Shown here piece after piece: positions 1 through 5,517 of a stretch of 5,517 nucleotides of DNA (its first letter is position 1; each line of letters starts with the position of its first letter). Both the position numbers and the translations under genes were made by a program. This stretch comes from an uncultured Rikenellaceae bacterium (GTDB lineage Bacteria; Bacteroidota; Bacteroidia; Bacteroidales; Rikenellaceae), in contig CAMTOL010000158.1 in NCBI GenBank assembly GCA_947074135.1, positions 1-5,517 on the forward strand, in the 5' to 3' direction. The notes under the pieces were generated by a model, which was not told the origin of the DNA, made no database searches, and saw only the letters and a list, made by a program, of their open reading frames with translations.

Positions 1-54
1 CGCCAACCTCGCCACCGCCCTACACTCCTTCCCTCCCCGACGCCTGTCCGATCT
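1..54. other. Sequencing-adapter remnant at contig end (not genomic)
   Basis: Positions 21-54 align without gaps to the last 34 bases of the Illumina TruSeq universal adapter (the part ending in CTCTTCCGATCT), with 28 of 34 identities by my count. The match ends exactly at ATCT (51-54), the adapter's ligation end. Positions 1-20 fit the upstream adapter part (GCGACCACCGAGATC) only loosely, with small gaps. Read on the minus strand, four of the six mismatches are changes to G, as expected from low-quality read-through in two-colour sequencing. The segment is about 69% GC (37 of 54), far above the rest of the window. True genomic sequence most likely begins at about position 55. The adapter sequence is recalled from memory. 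Confidence 0.9.
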
Positions 55-437
55 CATCGTTCGTAAAGCCCCACTCTTCGAGCCGCCATTTCGCTACTTT
101 CAGGTTTTTCGACCTCCAGTACCCACGGTTTTTTACTGCTTTCAAACGCCAGAGTAAGAATTTTAGAGCCCAATCCACCGCTACGTTGCGCAGCCGATAT
201 AGCAAGGTGTTCGCCAAAAATAAAGTTACCAAAGTCCCAGTAAGAGAAAATTCCTATCGGAATACTGTCACGCATAACAACAAATTGAGAAAACATATCT
301 TTCTGTTCAACCAACTTGCGTTGATGCTCTTTTTTGCGACGTTCATCAATAGGGAAAGCCTCCTCGAAAACCGACTCAACAAACGTCCAAAGAGTATCTT
401 CGCTGTTTGTGATTCTCTGCAATGAAATATTCTCCAT
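55..437 (-). CDS. GNAT-family N-acetyltransferase, 3' end missing at contig edge
   Basis: This is the N-terminal three quarters of a GNAT fold protein, which transfers an acetyl group from acetyl-CoA to an unidentified amine; it is presumably cytosolic. Visible signs are the strand before the CoA loop (EHLAI, residues 76-80), a pyrophosphate-binding loop QRSGGLG at 84-90 followed by a helix, a later strand VLEVE at 106-110, and the motif GLYER at 123-127, which in relatives is normally followed by a hydrophobic C-terminal strand. An apparent TGA follows GLYER at 56-54, but its last base lies in the adapter remnant, so the stop is artificial and perhaps 40-50 residues are missing. ATG at 437 lies 14 nt after the panB stop, which suggests cotranscription with panB. 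The substrate cannot be read from sequence. Confidence is high for the family and for the truncation. Confidence 0.82.
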
Positions 438-451
438 TTTTACTTAATAAA

Positions 452-1267
452 TCAATATTGTTCCGATTCGTTAGGGAAGTCGCCAGTTTTAACGTCGTTG
501 TGATACTCCGAAATTGCCGACAACATCTCCTCGCCAAGCGCACGATAACGACGCAAGAAACGAGGTGAGAACTCTTGAGTGATGCCCAACATATCGTGCA
601 GTACCAACACCTGACCGTCAACACCACCACCTGCTCCAATACCAATCACAGGTATTTTTAGTTCCTCAGCGACCCTTTGTCCTAATTTAGCAGGGATTTT
701 TTCGAGTACTATACCAAAACAACCAGCCTCTTCGAGCAGGTGTGCATCGCTAACCAGTTTTTCAGCTTCAGCCTCCTCTTTAGCCCTAACGGCGTAAGTA
801 CCAAACTTATTGATAGACTGTGGAGTAAGTCCTAAGTGACCCATAACTGGAATACCAGCCGTTAGAATACGTTTTACAGACTCTAAAATCTCCTCACCAC
901 CTTCAAGTTTGACCGCATCGGCTTCCGTTTCCTTCATTATTCGAATTGCCGAGCTAAGAGCCTCTTTTGAGTTACCTTGGTATGTACCAAAAGGCATATC
1001 GACCACGACCAACGCACGATTAACTGCACGAGTGACTGTGCGCCCGTGGTAAATCATATTGTCGAGCGTAAAAGGGACAGTTGTTTGGTGACCAGCTATA
1101 ACGTTTGCTGCCGAATCGCCAACAAGAATTACATCGATTCCTGCTTTATCCACAAGACCAGCCATTGTATAGTCATAAGCTGTTAGCATTGATATTTTTT
1201 CGCCTCTGGCTTTCATTTCGCTCAGGCGGTAAGTTGTTACAACTTTAGTGCTTGATTGTACTGACAT
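452..1267 (-). CDS. panB: 3-methyl-2-oxobutanoate hydroxymethyltransferase (PanB)
   Basis: PanB transfers a hydroxymethyl group from 5,10-methylenetetrahydrofolate to 2-oxoisovalerate, giving ketopantoate, the first committed step to pantothenate and CoA. The 271-residue product has the usual family length (E. coli about 264) and is a cytosolic TIM barrel. The Mg2+ ligands known in E. coli have counterparts at Asp51 (VGDS), Asp90 (VDMPFGTYQ) and Glu122 (KLEGG); the general-base glutamate corresponds to Glu189 (VLEKIP). The signature IGIGAG is at 208-213, followed by [13 protein letters not shown] start at the ATG at 1267 (MSVQSST): the reading frame extends 12 codons further upstream, but only to a TTG and through a heptamer tandem repeat that looks intergenic. 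The GNAT gene follows after 14 nt. xseB lies 98 nt upstream on the same strand. No TAnnTTTG promoter was found just upstream, so transcription from further upstream is possible. Confidence 0.96.
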   Translation of the reverse strand: MSVQSSTKVVTTYRLSEMKARGEKISMLTAYDYTMAGLVDKAGIDVILVGDSAANVIAGHQTTVPFTLDNMIYHGRTVTRAVNRALVVVDMPFGTYQGNSKEALSSAIRIMKETEADAVKLEGGEEILESVKRILTAGIPVMGHLGLTPQSINKFGTYAVRAKEEAEAEKLVSDAHLLEEAGCFGIVLEKIPAKLGQRVAEELKIPVIGIGAGGGVDGQVLVLHDMLGITQEFSPRFLRRYRALGEEMLSAISEYHNDVKTGDFPNESEQY

Positions 1268-1273
1268 TTTTTG

Positions 1274-1301
1274 AATTGACAACTGACAATTGATAATTGA
1301 C
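1274..1301. repeat. Heptamer tandem repeat upstream of panB
   Basis: Four direct copies of a 7-bp unit lie head to tail: AATTGAC (1274-1280), AACTGAC (1281-1287), AATTGAT (1288-1294) and AATTGAC (1295-1301), with a degraded fifth copy after them (AATGTCT). Consensus AATTGAC on the plus strand is GTCAATT on the minus strand. The array ends 6 bp before the panB start codon, so it lies in the panB leader. Runs of this kind are familiar in AT-rich intergenic DNA of Bacteroidota and cyanobacteria; copy number usually varies by slippage. No role is evident from sequence. Confidence 0.8.
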
Positions 1302-1365
1302 AATGTCTTTATTTAATGATTAATATTGTAAAAAAAGTTTATGAGTGCAATTAAAACACTAATAA

Positions 1366-1557
1366 TCAATTGTTATTCACTGCTTTCTCGACTTCAACTT
1401 GAGCTTTTTTCAGCTTTTCGTTGCAGTAAGCTATCAGCTCTGTTGCACGAGCAACCATCGAAGCTAATTTATCGACATCTACTGTCGAGTCTTGCATCTG
1501 ACGTACAATTGCTTCAACTTCAGCAATCGCCTGATTATAAGTTAATTTCTCTTCCAT
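1366..1557 (-). CDS. xseB: Exodeoxyribonuclease VII small subunit (XseB)
   Basis: XseB is the small subunit of exonuclease VII, a cytosolic nuclease that degrades single-stranded DNA from both ends into oligonucleotides and is used in mismatch and damage repair. The 63-residue product is short even for the family (E. coli 80) but shows the typical pattern: YNQAIAEVEAIVRQMQ near residues 7-22 (first helix), a short turn with DVDKL, and a second helix with YCNEKLKKAQVEVEKAV at about 44-60. It is almost wholly amphipathic helix, as expected for a protein that packs on the XseA stalk. The ATG at 1557 is preceded by AT-rich DNA with no Shine-Dalgarno sequence. xseA lies 214 nt upstream on the same strand, further than is usual for this pair, because of a palindrome-rich spacer. 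Confidence 0.92.
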   Translation of the reverse strand: MEEKLTYNQAIAEVEAIVRQMQDSTVDVDKLASMVARATELIAYCNEKLKKAQVEVEKAVNNN

Positions 1558-1771
1558 ATTTTTATATAATTAATTCTATTTTAACAGTTAAAAATTATTA
1601 TAGCTGCTTCGCAGTCTTACAAATCCTTCGGATTTGCGCTTTTGTGATTGGATTTTACGTCATTGCACTAATCCGTCTCTACTTTCCCTTTTTGAAAAAA
1701 GGGAAAACCAAAAACTTTAGACGAAAACTTCGTTTTCGATGACATGTTGACTATTTTTATTGATTTAGCTA
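1558..1771. repeat. Palindrome-rich spacer between xseA and xseB
   Basis: This 214-nt spacer has no credible gene but holds four hairpin-forming sequences. Three differ in stem sequence yet share the same centre CTTCG: CTGC-TTC-GCAG (1604-1614), a 7-bp stem CAAATCC-TTC-GGATTTG (1620-1636), and a 7-bp stem CGAAAAC-TTC-GTTTTCG (1722-1738). The fourth, at 1683-1706, has a 10-bp stem TTTCCCTTTT/AAAAGGGAAA around TGAA. None is followed by a T-run in the direction of xseA transcription, so none is a convincing intrinsic terminator. The spacer may be a block of dispersed intergenic repeats, or the hairpins may shape the mRNA between the two cistrons; the sequence alone cannot decide. Confidence 0.6.
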
Positions 1772-3361
1772 TTAATTAGTGTTTTTAGTTTCAATCTCTT
1801 GAACATTAGTTAGTGCTATCCCATCGCTAAGTTCGACCCTAAGAGCTGCCCCAACTGCTAAATCCTTAACGCTCTTTAACACCCTACCACTTCCATCCAT
1901 CGCAATTGAATAACCAAGCGACAAAATCCGACGAGGATCATTAGATACTACCCTCTGCTCCAACATCTTAACCCTCTGTTCCTCGCGCTCAACCAACCCA
2001 GCCGCCACTCTGCGATAAGTCAATGTCAAATACTCCAACTTAGCCCCACTAGCATCTGTAATCCGTTGTGCATACTGCGGAACAGCATTTTTCAAGTTAC
2101 CCAATCTATACAGATTGCGCTCAACAACCGACTGCGCCACTCCTGTAATCGAACTACCCATTCGTTGAACTCTAAGTGCCTCTCCTTGAAGTATTCCAGT
2201 AGTATGATTTCTAAGGTTTTGAGCCGCGTTTCTGACCCTCTGTTCACTCGACTGAAGCGTGTAGTTAACCTCGGCTGTAAGCTCATTCCTTAGCGTCGAA
2301 ATTCGATTTAATTGTCGCTCAACAACAGCATTTCCAATCGCAGGGACGGCATTGCGGAGCTTTTCGAGCTGAAGTGCCGAACTTTGCAATCTTTGCAGCG
2401 TTGTTGCCCTCAGGTTGTGCGCAGCATTTGCAACCCTCTGCTCCTCAACCAAAAACATTTGTTGAGCCAATGTAATAATTTGCCCCTCTAAACTCTGTAA
2501 TTTATTATCAACCAGCGAAATTCGTTCGATAAGTGTCGAAGCGACTGCCGTAGGCGTCTTAAAGGCGTGAAAAGCGACCATATCGGCAACACTAGTATCC
2601 TTTTCGTGCCCAATTCCTGTAAGAATCGGCATCGGAAACTGCGCAATATGGTAACAAAGCTCATAACTATCGAACCACCTTAAATCACTTGCTGAACCAC
2701 CACCACGAATAATAGCCACCGTATCGAACTCCTTACCGCAGTTGTAAATCCGTCCTAGAGCATCTATAACGCTCCGTTCGGTCATCTCACCCTGCATAGT
2801 GGCCTCGAACAATTCAACCTCAAACCGATATGGTGACCCCTCTAACTGTTTGCAAAAATCCTCGAAACCAGCTGCCGTTGCCGAGCTAACCACTGCCAAT
2901 CGTTGAATAACCATCGGCATCGAATTCTGCTCACGTTGCAACCCCATCACACCCTCGCTTTTAAGTCTTTCAATTGTCAGTTGGCGCATACGCTCACTCT
3001 CACCAAGCGTATATGTAGGGTCAATCTCGGTAATAAATAACGAAATACCATATAGTGAGTGAAAATTGACTGTACAACAAAACAATATCTTCATACCAGC
3101 CACCAACTCTCCTCCCGAAATTTGTCGAAATTGAGCCGAAATAGCTTGGTAATTCCTTGCCCAAATTGCAGCTCTAAGTTCGGCGGTGGGAGTAGAACTA
3201 CCCTCTCCACGCTCCACTAGCGTTAAATAGCAGTGTCCTGAAGCGTTAACCTTACACTCACTAATCTCGCCCACAACCCACAACGGCACAGAAAAACGCT
3301 GCGAAATTGTGGCTCCAATCGCAGAGGATAATTGAGATAAAGTTAGCTGTTTTTTTATCAT
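1772..3361 (-). CDS. xseA: Exodeoxyribonuclease VII large subunit (XseA), long stalk
   Basis: XseA is the catalytic subunit of exonuclease VII, which cuts single-stranded DNA processively in the cytosol. Domains in order: N-terminal OB fold for DNA binding (about 5-112, with LWVVGEISECK and GHCYLTL), catalytic domain (about 120-280), a long helical stalk (about 284-475), and a C-terminal segment returning to the core (NDPRRILSLGYSI, 474-486). Residues matching those found essential in E. coli (by recall Asp155, Arg205, His238, Asp241) are Asp168 in TAAGFEDF, Arg219 in IRGGGSASDL, and His252 and Asp255 in GIGHEKDTS; all are present, so it should be active. At 529 residues it is well above E. 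coli's 456. The surplus lies in the stalk, built of 22-residue repeats. The ATG at 3361 follows a good promoter candidate. xseB is downstream on the same strand. Confidence 0.96.
   Translation of the reverse strand: MIKKQLTLSQLSSAIGATISQRFSVPLWVVGEISECKVNASGHCYLTLVERGEGSSTPTAELRAAIWARNYQAISAQFRQISGGELVAGMKILFCCTVNFHSLYGISLFITEIDPTYTLGESERMRQLTIERLKSEGVMGLQREQNSMPMVIQRLAVVSSATAAGFEDFCKQLEGSPYRFEVELFEATMQGEMTERSVIDALGRIYNCGKEFDTVAIIRGGGSASDLRWFDSYELCYHIAQFPMPILTGIGHEKDTSVADMVAFHAFKTPTAVASTLIERISLVDNKLQSLEGQIITLAQQMFLVEEQRVANAAHNLRATTLQRLQSSALQLEKLRNAVPAIGNAVVERQLNRISTLRNELTAEVNYTLQSSEQRVRNAAQNLRNHTTGILQGEALRVQRMGSSITGVAQSVVERNLYRLGNLKNAVPQYAQRITDASGAKLEYLTLTYRRVAAGLVEREEQRVKMLEQRVVSNDPRRILSLGYSIAMDGSGRVLKSVKDLAVGAALRVELSDGIALTNVQEIETKNTN
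1985..2512 (-). repeat. Eight 22-residue (66-bp) repeats coding the XseA stalk
   Basis: Residues 284-459 of XseA divide without gaps into eight 22-residue units; a ninth starts at 460 (EEQRVKM). Position 5 of each unit is always Leu, Val or Ile; position 8 is Leu, Ala or Met; position 12 is almost always Leu, Val or Ile; position 4 is mostly Arg or Lys. Several units end in VVER or LVER, and EEQRV or SEQRV opens units at 306, 372 and 460. The first three-unit block (306-371) resembles the second (372-437) most closely. At DNA level the word ACCCTCTG(C/T)TC recurs at 1971, 2235 and 2433, spaced 264 and 198 bp, both multiples of 66. A 22-residue period (two 11-residue hendecads) fits a continuous helix with a nearly straight hydrophobic stripe. 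Confidence 0.85.
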
Positions 3362-3365
3362 TTAA

Positions 3366-3397
3366 TTGGCATAATCCCTACAAAGTTATTACTTTTG
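3366..3397 (+). promoter_or_regulatory. Candidate promoter for the RND adaptor gene
   Basis: TTGG at 3366-3369 and TACTTTTG at 3390-3397, 20 bp apart, match the Bacteroidota sigma-ABfr pattern (TTTG or TTG, 19-21 bp, TAnnTTTG). Transcription would begin near 3404, leaving a leader of nearly 40 nt before the ATG at 3442. It overlaps the xseA promoter candidate on the other strand. Confidence 0.6.
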
Positions 3398-3411
3398 TAA
3401 AGTAAAGCAAA
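3381..3411 (-). promoter_or_regulatory. Candidate promoter for xseA
   Basis: On the minus strand TTTG (3411-3408) and TAACTTTG (3388-3381) are 19 bp apart, a full match to the Bacteroidota consensus TTTG-N19-TAnnTTTG. The -7 box ends 19 nt before the xseA ATG, giving a short leader. The two -7 boxes of the divergent promoters are separated by a single base (3389), so polymerase should not be able to occupy both at once. Confidence 0.6.
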
Positions 3412-3441
3412 ATTTTCGAGAAATACCAACCCAAAACAAGA

Positions 3442-4545
3442 ATGAAAAGCAAAAAATTTAGAATTATTCTCTATATAGTTATTGCAGCTATTGCACTGTC
3501 TTTCATTGTAATACCTAGAGTTTGGAACTCTTCAGACGACAGTGGAAGTATTAATGCTCCAATCCAACCAGCTGCAAATGCAACAAACAGCGGAGGCGGA
3601 GCTAGCTCACGCTCGTTAGGCGTAACAGTTGCAACTGTTCGCAGCGAAATGGTTTTAGATGGTATTCGCTCGATTGGCACTCTTCGACCTATGGAGCAGG
3701 TTGATATTAGTGCTGAGATTGCTGGCAAAGTTCAAGAGGTGCTATTCAAAGAGGGTCAAGCGGTTACAAAAGGACAATCACTTATAAAAATTAACGACGA
3801 CGACCTTCAAGCTCAACTAACAAGATACCAATTCCAAGAAAAGACACTTGCCGAACGTTTAGAGCGTCAAAGAATACTGTTACAGCGCGAAGCAATTTCA
3901 CAAGAGACATTCGATGCTGTTCAAACCGATTACAACGTACTTAACGCCGATATTGCACTATTAAATGTTCGTATTGATCGCTCTACCGTTAAAGCTCCAT
4001 TTGCAGGAGTTATTGGTTTTAGATATGTCAGCGAAGGAACATACATTCAACCAGGAACTAAAATAGCTCAACTTGTTGATTTCTCACAACTTAGAGTTGA
4101 ATTTGCTATTCCAGAAAAGTATATCTCACTCCCACTGATTGGTCAAAAAATCTACTTTACAACAGAGGGCAACGACAGACGTAACGAAGCTCGCATCTAC
4201 GCTATGGAGCCAAAAATAGACGAAGCAACACGTACTATTGTCGTCAGAGCTCTTTTTGACAATGCAGCTGGACGGATTAGACCAGGTATGACTGCTCGTA
4301 TTACCATACCAACTGCCGCCGAGTCAACTCGTCTGCTTATTCCATCACAATCAGTTGTGCCAACAATGGAGGGTAAAACAGTTTGGTTGGTCGAGAATGG
4401 ACGAGCAACTCAACGCATAGTTACGACTGGTATTCGACTTGAACGTGATGTTGAAGTATTGAGTGGACTTAATGCAGGAGATAGCATAATTATCAATGGT
4501 ATTATGCAAGCATCTGAAGGTATAGCTGTTAAAGTGATAGAATAG
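3442..4545 (+). CDS. RND efflux periplasmic adaptor (HlyD/membrane fusion protein family)
   Basis: Periplasmic adaptors bridge an inner-membrane transporter, usually an RND pump, to an outer-membrane channel. The 367-residue product has an N-terminal membrane anchor (about residues 7-24, no lipobox cysteine), a low-complexity Asn/Ala/Gly/Ser linker (about 36-58), a first lipoyl half (about 84-118, with EIAGKVQEV and GQAVTKGQSL), an alpha-helical hairpin (about 119-181), a second lipoyl half (182-212, TVKAPFAGVIGFRYVSEGTY), a beta-barrel (about 215-292) and a membrane-proximal domain (about 295-365). All parts are present, so it looks complete. The hairpin is short. No pump or TolC-like gene follows: the next gene converges from the other strand 35 nt away. 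It would therefore have to pair with a transporter coded elsewhere. The transported substrate is unknown. Confidence 0.92.
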   Translation: MKSKKFRIILYIVIAAIALSFIVIPRVWNSSDDSGSINAPIQPAANATNSGGGASSRSLGVTVATVRSEMVLDGIRSIGTLRPMEQVDISAEIAGKVQEVLFKEGQAVTKGQSLIKINDDDLQAQLTRYQFQEKTLAERLERQRILLQREAISQETFDAVQTDYNVLNADIALLNVRIDRSTVKAPFAGVIGFRYVSEGTYIQPGTKIAQLVDFSQLRVEFAIPEKYISLPLIGQKIYFTTEGNDRRNEARIYAMEPKIDEATRTIVVRALFDNAAGRIRPGMTARITIPTAAESTRLLIPSQSVVPTMEGKTVWLVENGRATQRIVTTGIRLERDVEVLSGLNAGDSIIINGIMQASEGIAVKVIE

Positions 4546-4562
4546 TTTTCTAAGAGAACTAT
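4542..4562. terminator. Weak hairpin between convergent genes
   Basis: A 9-bp stem with one G-U pair (ATAGTTTTC with GAGAACTAT, loop TAA) begins inside the last codons of the adaptor gene and lies in the 35-nt gap before the convergent comA-like gene. It could end transcription from both sides, but no T-run follows in either direction, so this is only a suggestion. Confidence 0.3.
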
Positions 4563-4580
4563 ACTATGGTCATACAAACA

Positions 4581-5357
4581 CTATTGAACCATCTGTTTTA
4601 ACTCATCAGGTAAGAAAAGCCCAAAAGTATCGCCTCGAAGTCCATTACGGATTGTTTCGAGCGATAGTATCTCTTCTGCAGCAATGTTACCTAGATTAAC
4701 ATTTGCCCCAAAACGCTTGACAAACCACACTTGTTGATTCTTGGCTGGAGCTTCCCAAATAATTTTCTCCCAAGGCACATTTGCAGCTATCTGGTCAATC
4801 ATATCACCCTTAGCACCACCTTTAGAGTCAAAAATCCCAACATTGCCCGCTTCACGAGCTTCGGCAATAACAAAGTTACTTCCTGCCTCTAACTCCTCTT
4901 GCATCATATGAATCCAACGCTCTGTCGAAATCTCCATTCCTGCAACCTTACTACCAACTTCACTCAAAACTCTATATTTCTTACTGAACTTAGAGATTAA
5001 TTCGCACTTTTCATCGTGATCCATCTTAATCGAACCATCAGATATCTCGATAGTAGTAAAGTTATGCTTATCGATAAAAGCTTCATATTTATCCAATTCA
5101 CCTCGAATATAAAACGCTTCGAAAAGAGTTCCCCCAGTATAGACCTCAACGCCATACTTTCTATAAGCTACTAATTTCTCGTCTAAAGAGCCTGTAAAAA
5201 GAGAGGTCCCAAAGCCTAATTTTACAAAATCTATAATTCCAGCTGCTAATTCACAAATTCCTTCGACTTGATGTTTGTATAAACCTTTGTCCATCAACAT
5301 TGTAATGCCATTGGCACGGGGTTTTACCCCGCTGTTTGGTATAAATGATAACTCCAT
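4581..5357 (-). CDS. Phosphosulfolactate synthase (ComA) family protein
   Basis: The family's characterised members add sulfite to phosphoenolpyruvate, giving (2R)-phospho-3-sulfolactate, the first step of coenzyme M synthesis in methanogens; a Bacillus relative serves sulfolactate formation. The 258-residue product matches the usual length (about 250) and carries the family's conserved blocks in order along a TIM barrel: KPRANGITM (12-20), DKG (23-25), VKLGFGT (45-51), GGTLFE (75-80), EISDGSI (104-110), EVGSK (133-137), EAREAGNVGIFD (166-177), EAPAKNQQVWF (202-212), NVNLGNI (219-225) and GLRGDTF (239-245). I chose the ATG at 5357: the 10-codon upstream extension begins at a TTG and lies in AT-rich leader. 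No ComB phosphatase, ComC dehydrogenase or other sulfonate gene is in view, so the family is sure but the pathway is open. It converges on the adaptor gene. Confidence 0.88.
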   Translation of the reverse strand: MELSFIPNSGVKPRANGITMLMDKGLYKHQVEGICELAAGIIDFVKLGFGTSLFTGSLDEKLVAYRKYGVEVYTGGTLFEAFYIRGELDKYEAFIDKHNFTTIEISDGSIKMDHDEKCELISKFSKKYRVLSEVGSKVAGMEISTERWIHMMQEELEAGSNFVIAEAREAGNVGIFDSKGGAKGDMIDQIAANVPWEKIIWEAPAKNQQVWFVKRFGANVNLGNIAAEEILSLETIRNGLRGDTFGLFLPDELKQMVQ

Positions 5358-5389
5358 AGAGCAATAAAAAGTTAAATAAAAATTCAACG

Positions 5390-5397
5390 CAAAGATA
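5390..5397 (-). promoter_or_regulatory. Candidate -7 box for the ComA-family gene
   Basis: TATCTTTG on the minus strand matches TAnnTTTG and lies 32 nt before the ATG at 5357. No good TTG or TTTG partner is found 19-21 bp further upstream (the position reads as a T-rich stretch), so this is a half-supported promoter. Confidence 0.4.
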
Positions 5398-5406
5398 GAA
5401 ATTTTA

Positions 5407-5436
5407 TTGCAATTTGATAAAAAATTACTACATTTG
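5407..5436 (+). promoter_or_regulatory. Candidate promoter for the gene cut at the right edge
   Basis: TTG at 5407-5409 and TACATTTG at 5429-5436 are 19 bp apart, matching the Bacteroidota pattern. The -7 box ends 20 nt before the ATG at 5457, the same short spacing as seen for xseA, which supports both the promoter and that start codon. Confidence 0.55.
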
Positions 5437-5456
5437 AGGCAATTATACTTTTTTCA

Positions 5457-5517
5457 ATGGGCAATTATATCGTCAACTTCACCAGTGCCGTTATAGCTTT
5501 CTTCTTGGTTATAAGTT
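5457..5517 (+). CDS. Start of an unidentified gene, cut by window end
   Basis: An open frame begins at ATG 5457 and runs off the window after 20 full codons: MGNYIVNFTSAVIAFFLVIS. The stretch from about residue 10 is hydrophobic (AVIAFFLVI), so a membrane segment or signal sequence is plausible. The frame is credible because it follows a well-placed promoter candidate and lies divergent from the ComA-family gene across a typical 99-nt spacer. Too little is visible to name a family. Confidence 0.55.
   Translation, partial: MGNYIVNFTSAVIAFFLVIS

Noticed and set aside
20..232. A leftward 70-codon frame at the left edge
   Set aside because: It overlaps the GNAT gene in another frame and ends in adapter sequence, so it is a shadow.
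54..437. GNAT gene as a pseudogene or natural short protein
   Set aside because: The stop is created at the adapter junction; up to that point the frame is intact and the motifs are in order.
1268..1303. Upstream start for PanB adding 12 residues
   Set aside because: It requires a TTG start and translates a heptamer tandem repeat; the ATG at 1267 gives the usual family length.
1330..1360. Terminator after xseB
   Set aside because: On the minus strand a 5-bp stem (1360-1344) is followed by a T7 run, but the stem is weak and 7 nt separate it from the T-run, so it does not meet the usual form.
1683..1706. Intrinsic terminator of xseA
   Set aside because: The 10-bp stem is good but no T-run follows it in the xseA direction; it is kept only as part of the palindromic spacer.
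1341..1742. A 133-codon rightward open frame across xseB and the spacer
   Set aside because: It runs antisense through all of xseB and then through the palindromes; the composition is hydrophobic and basic by accident, and no promoter or family resemblance supports it.
2066..2293. Small open frames on both strands inside xseA
   Set aside because: They lie within the strongly repetitive stalk-coding region and only exist as alternative frames of it.
5358..5387. Upstream start for the ComA-family protein
   Set aside because: It begins at TTG in AT-rich leader between the -7 box and the ATG at 5357; the added residues match no family block.

Overview
The window looks like the end of a draft or metagenome contig from a Bacteroidota (Bacteroidales-like) chromosome. 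The support is AT-leaning DNA (roughly 40% GC by eye), start codons without clear Shine-Dalgarno sequences, and promoter-like pairs of the Bacteroidota type (TTG or TTTG, 19-20 bp, TAnnTTTG) in both divergent intergenic regions. I see no mobile element, CRISPR array, tRNA or rRNA. Placement below the order is not supported.

Layout from left to right. Positions 1-54 are very probably not genomic: they match the Illumina TruSeq adapter with errors. The gene next to them, a GNAT acetyltransferase, is therefore cut by the contig end and its apparent stop codon is artificial. Four genes read leftward: xseA (exonuclease VII large subunit), xseB (small subunit), panB (ketopantoate hydroxymethyltransferase) and the GNAT gene. 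panB and the GNAT gene are only 14 nt apart and are probably cotranscribed. xseA and xseB are separated by a 214-nt spacer full of small palindromes, and xseB and panB by 98 nt that include a heptamer tandem repeat. A rightward gene for a periplasmic adaptor (RND/HlyD type) diverges from xseA; the two promoter candidates overlap. It converges on a leftward gene of the phosphosulfolactate synthase (ComA) family. At the right edge a further rightward gene begins and is cut after 20 codons.

Functionally this is mostly housekeeping: DNA repair nuclease, pantothenate/CoA synthesis, an efflux adaptor without its pump, and a sulfonate-forming enzyme whose pathway partners are not in view. I did not find a new defence or mobile system. 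The points most worth a second look are the adapter contamination, a regular 22-residue repeat in the XseA stalk that may set how many XseB subunits dock, the palindrome-rich spacer between the two exonuclease VII genes, and the isolated ComA homologue.
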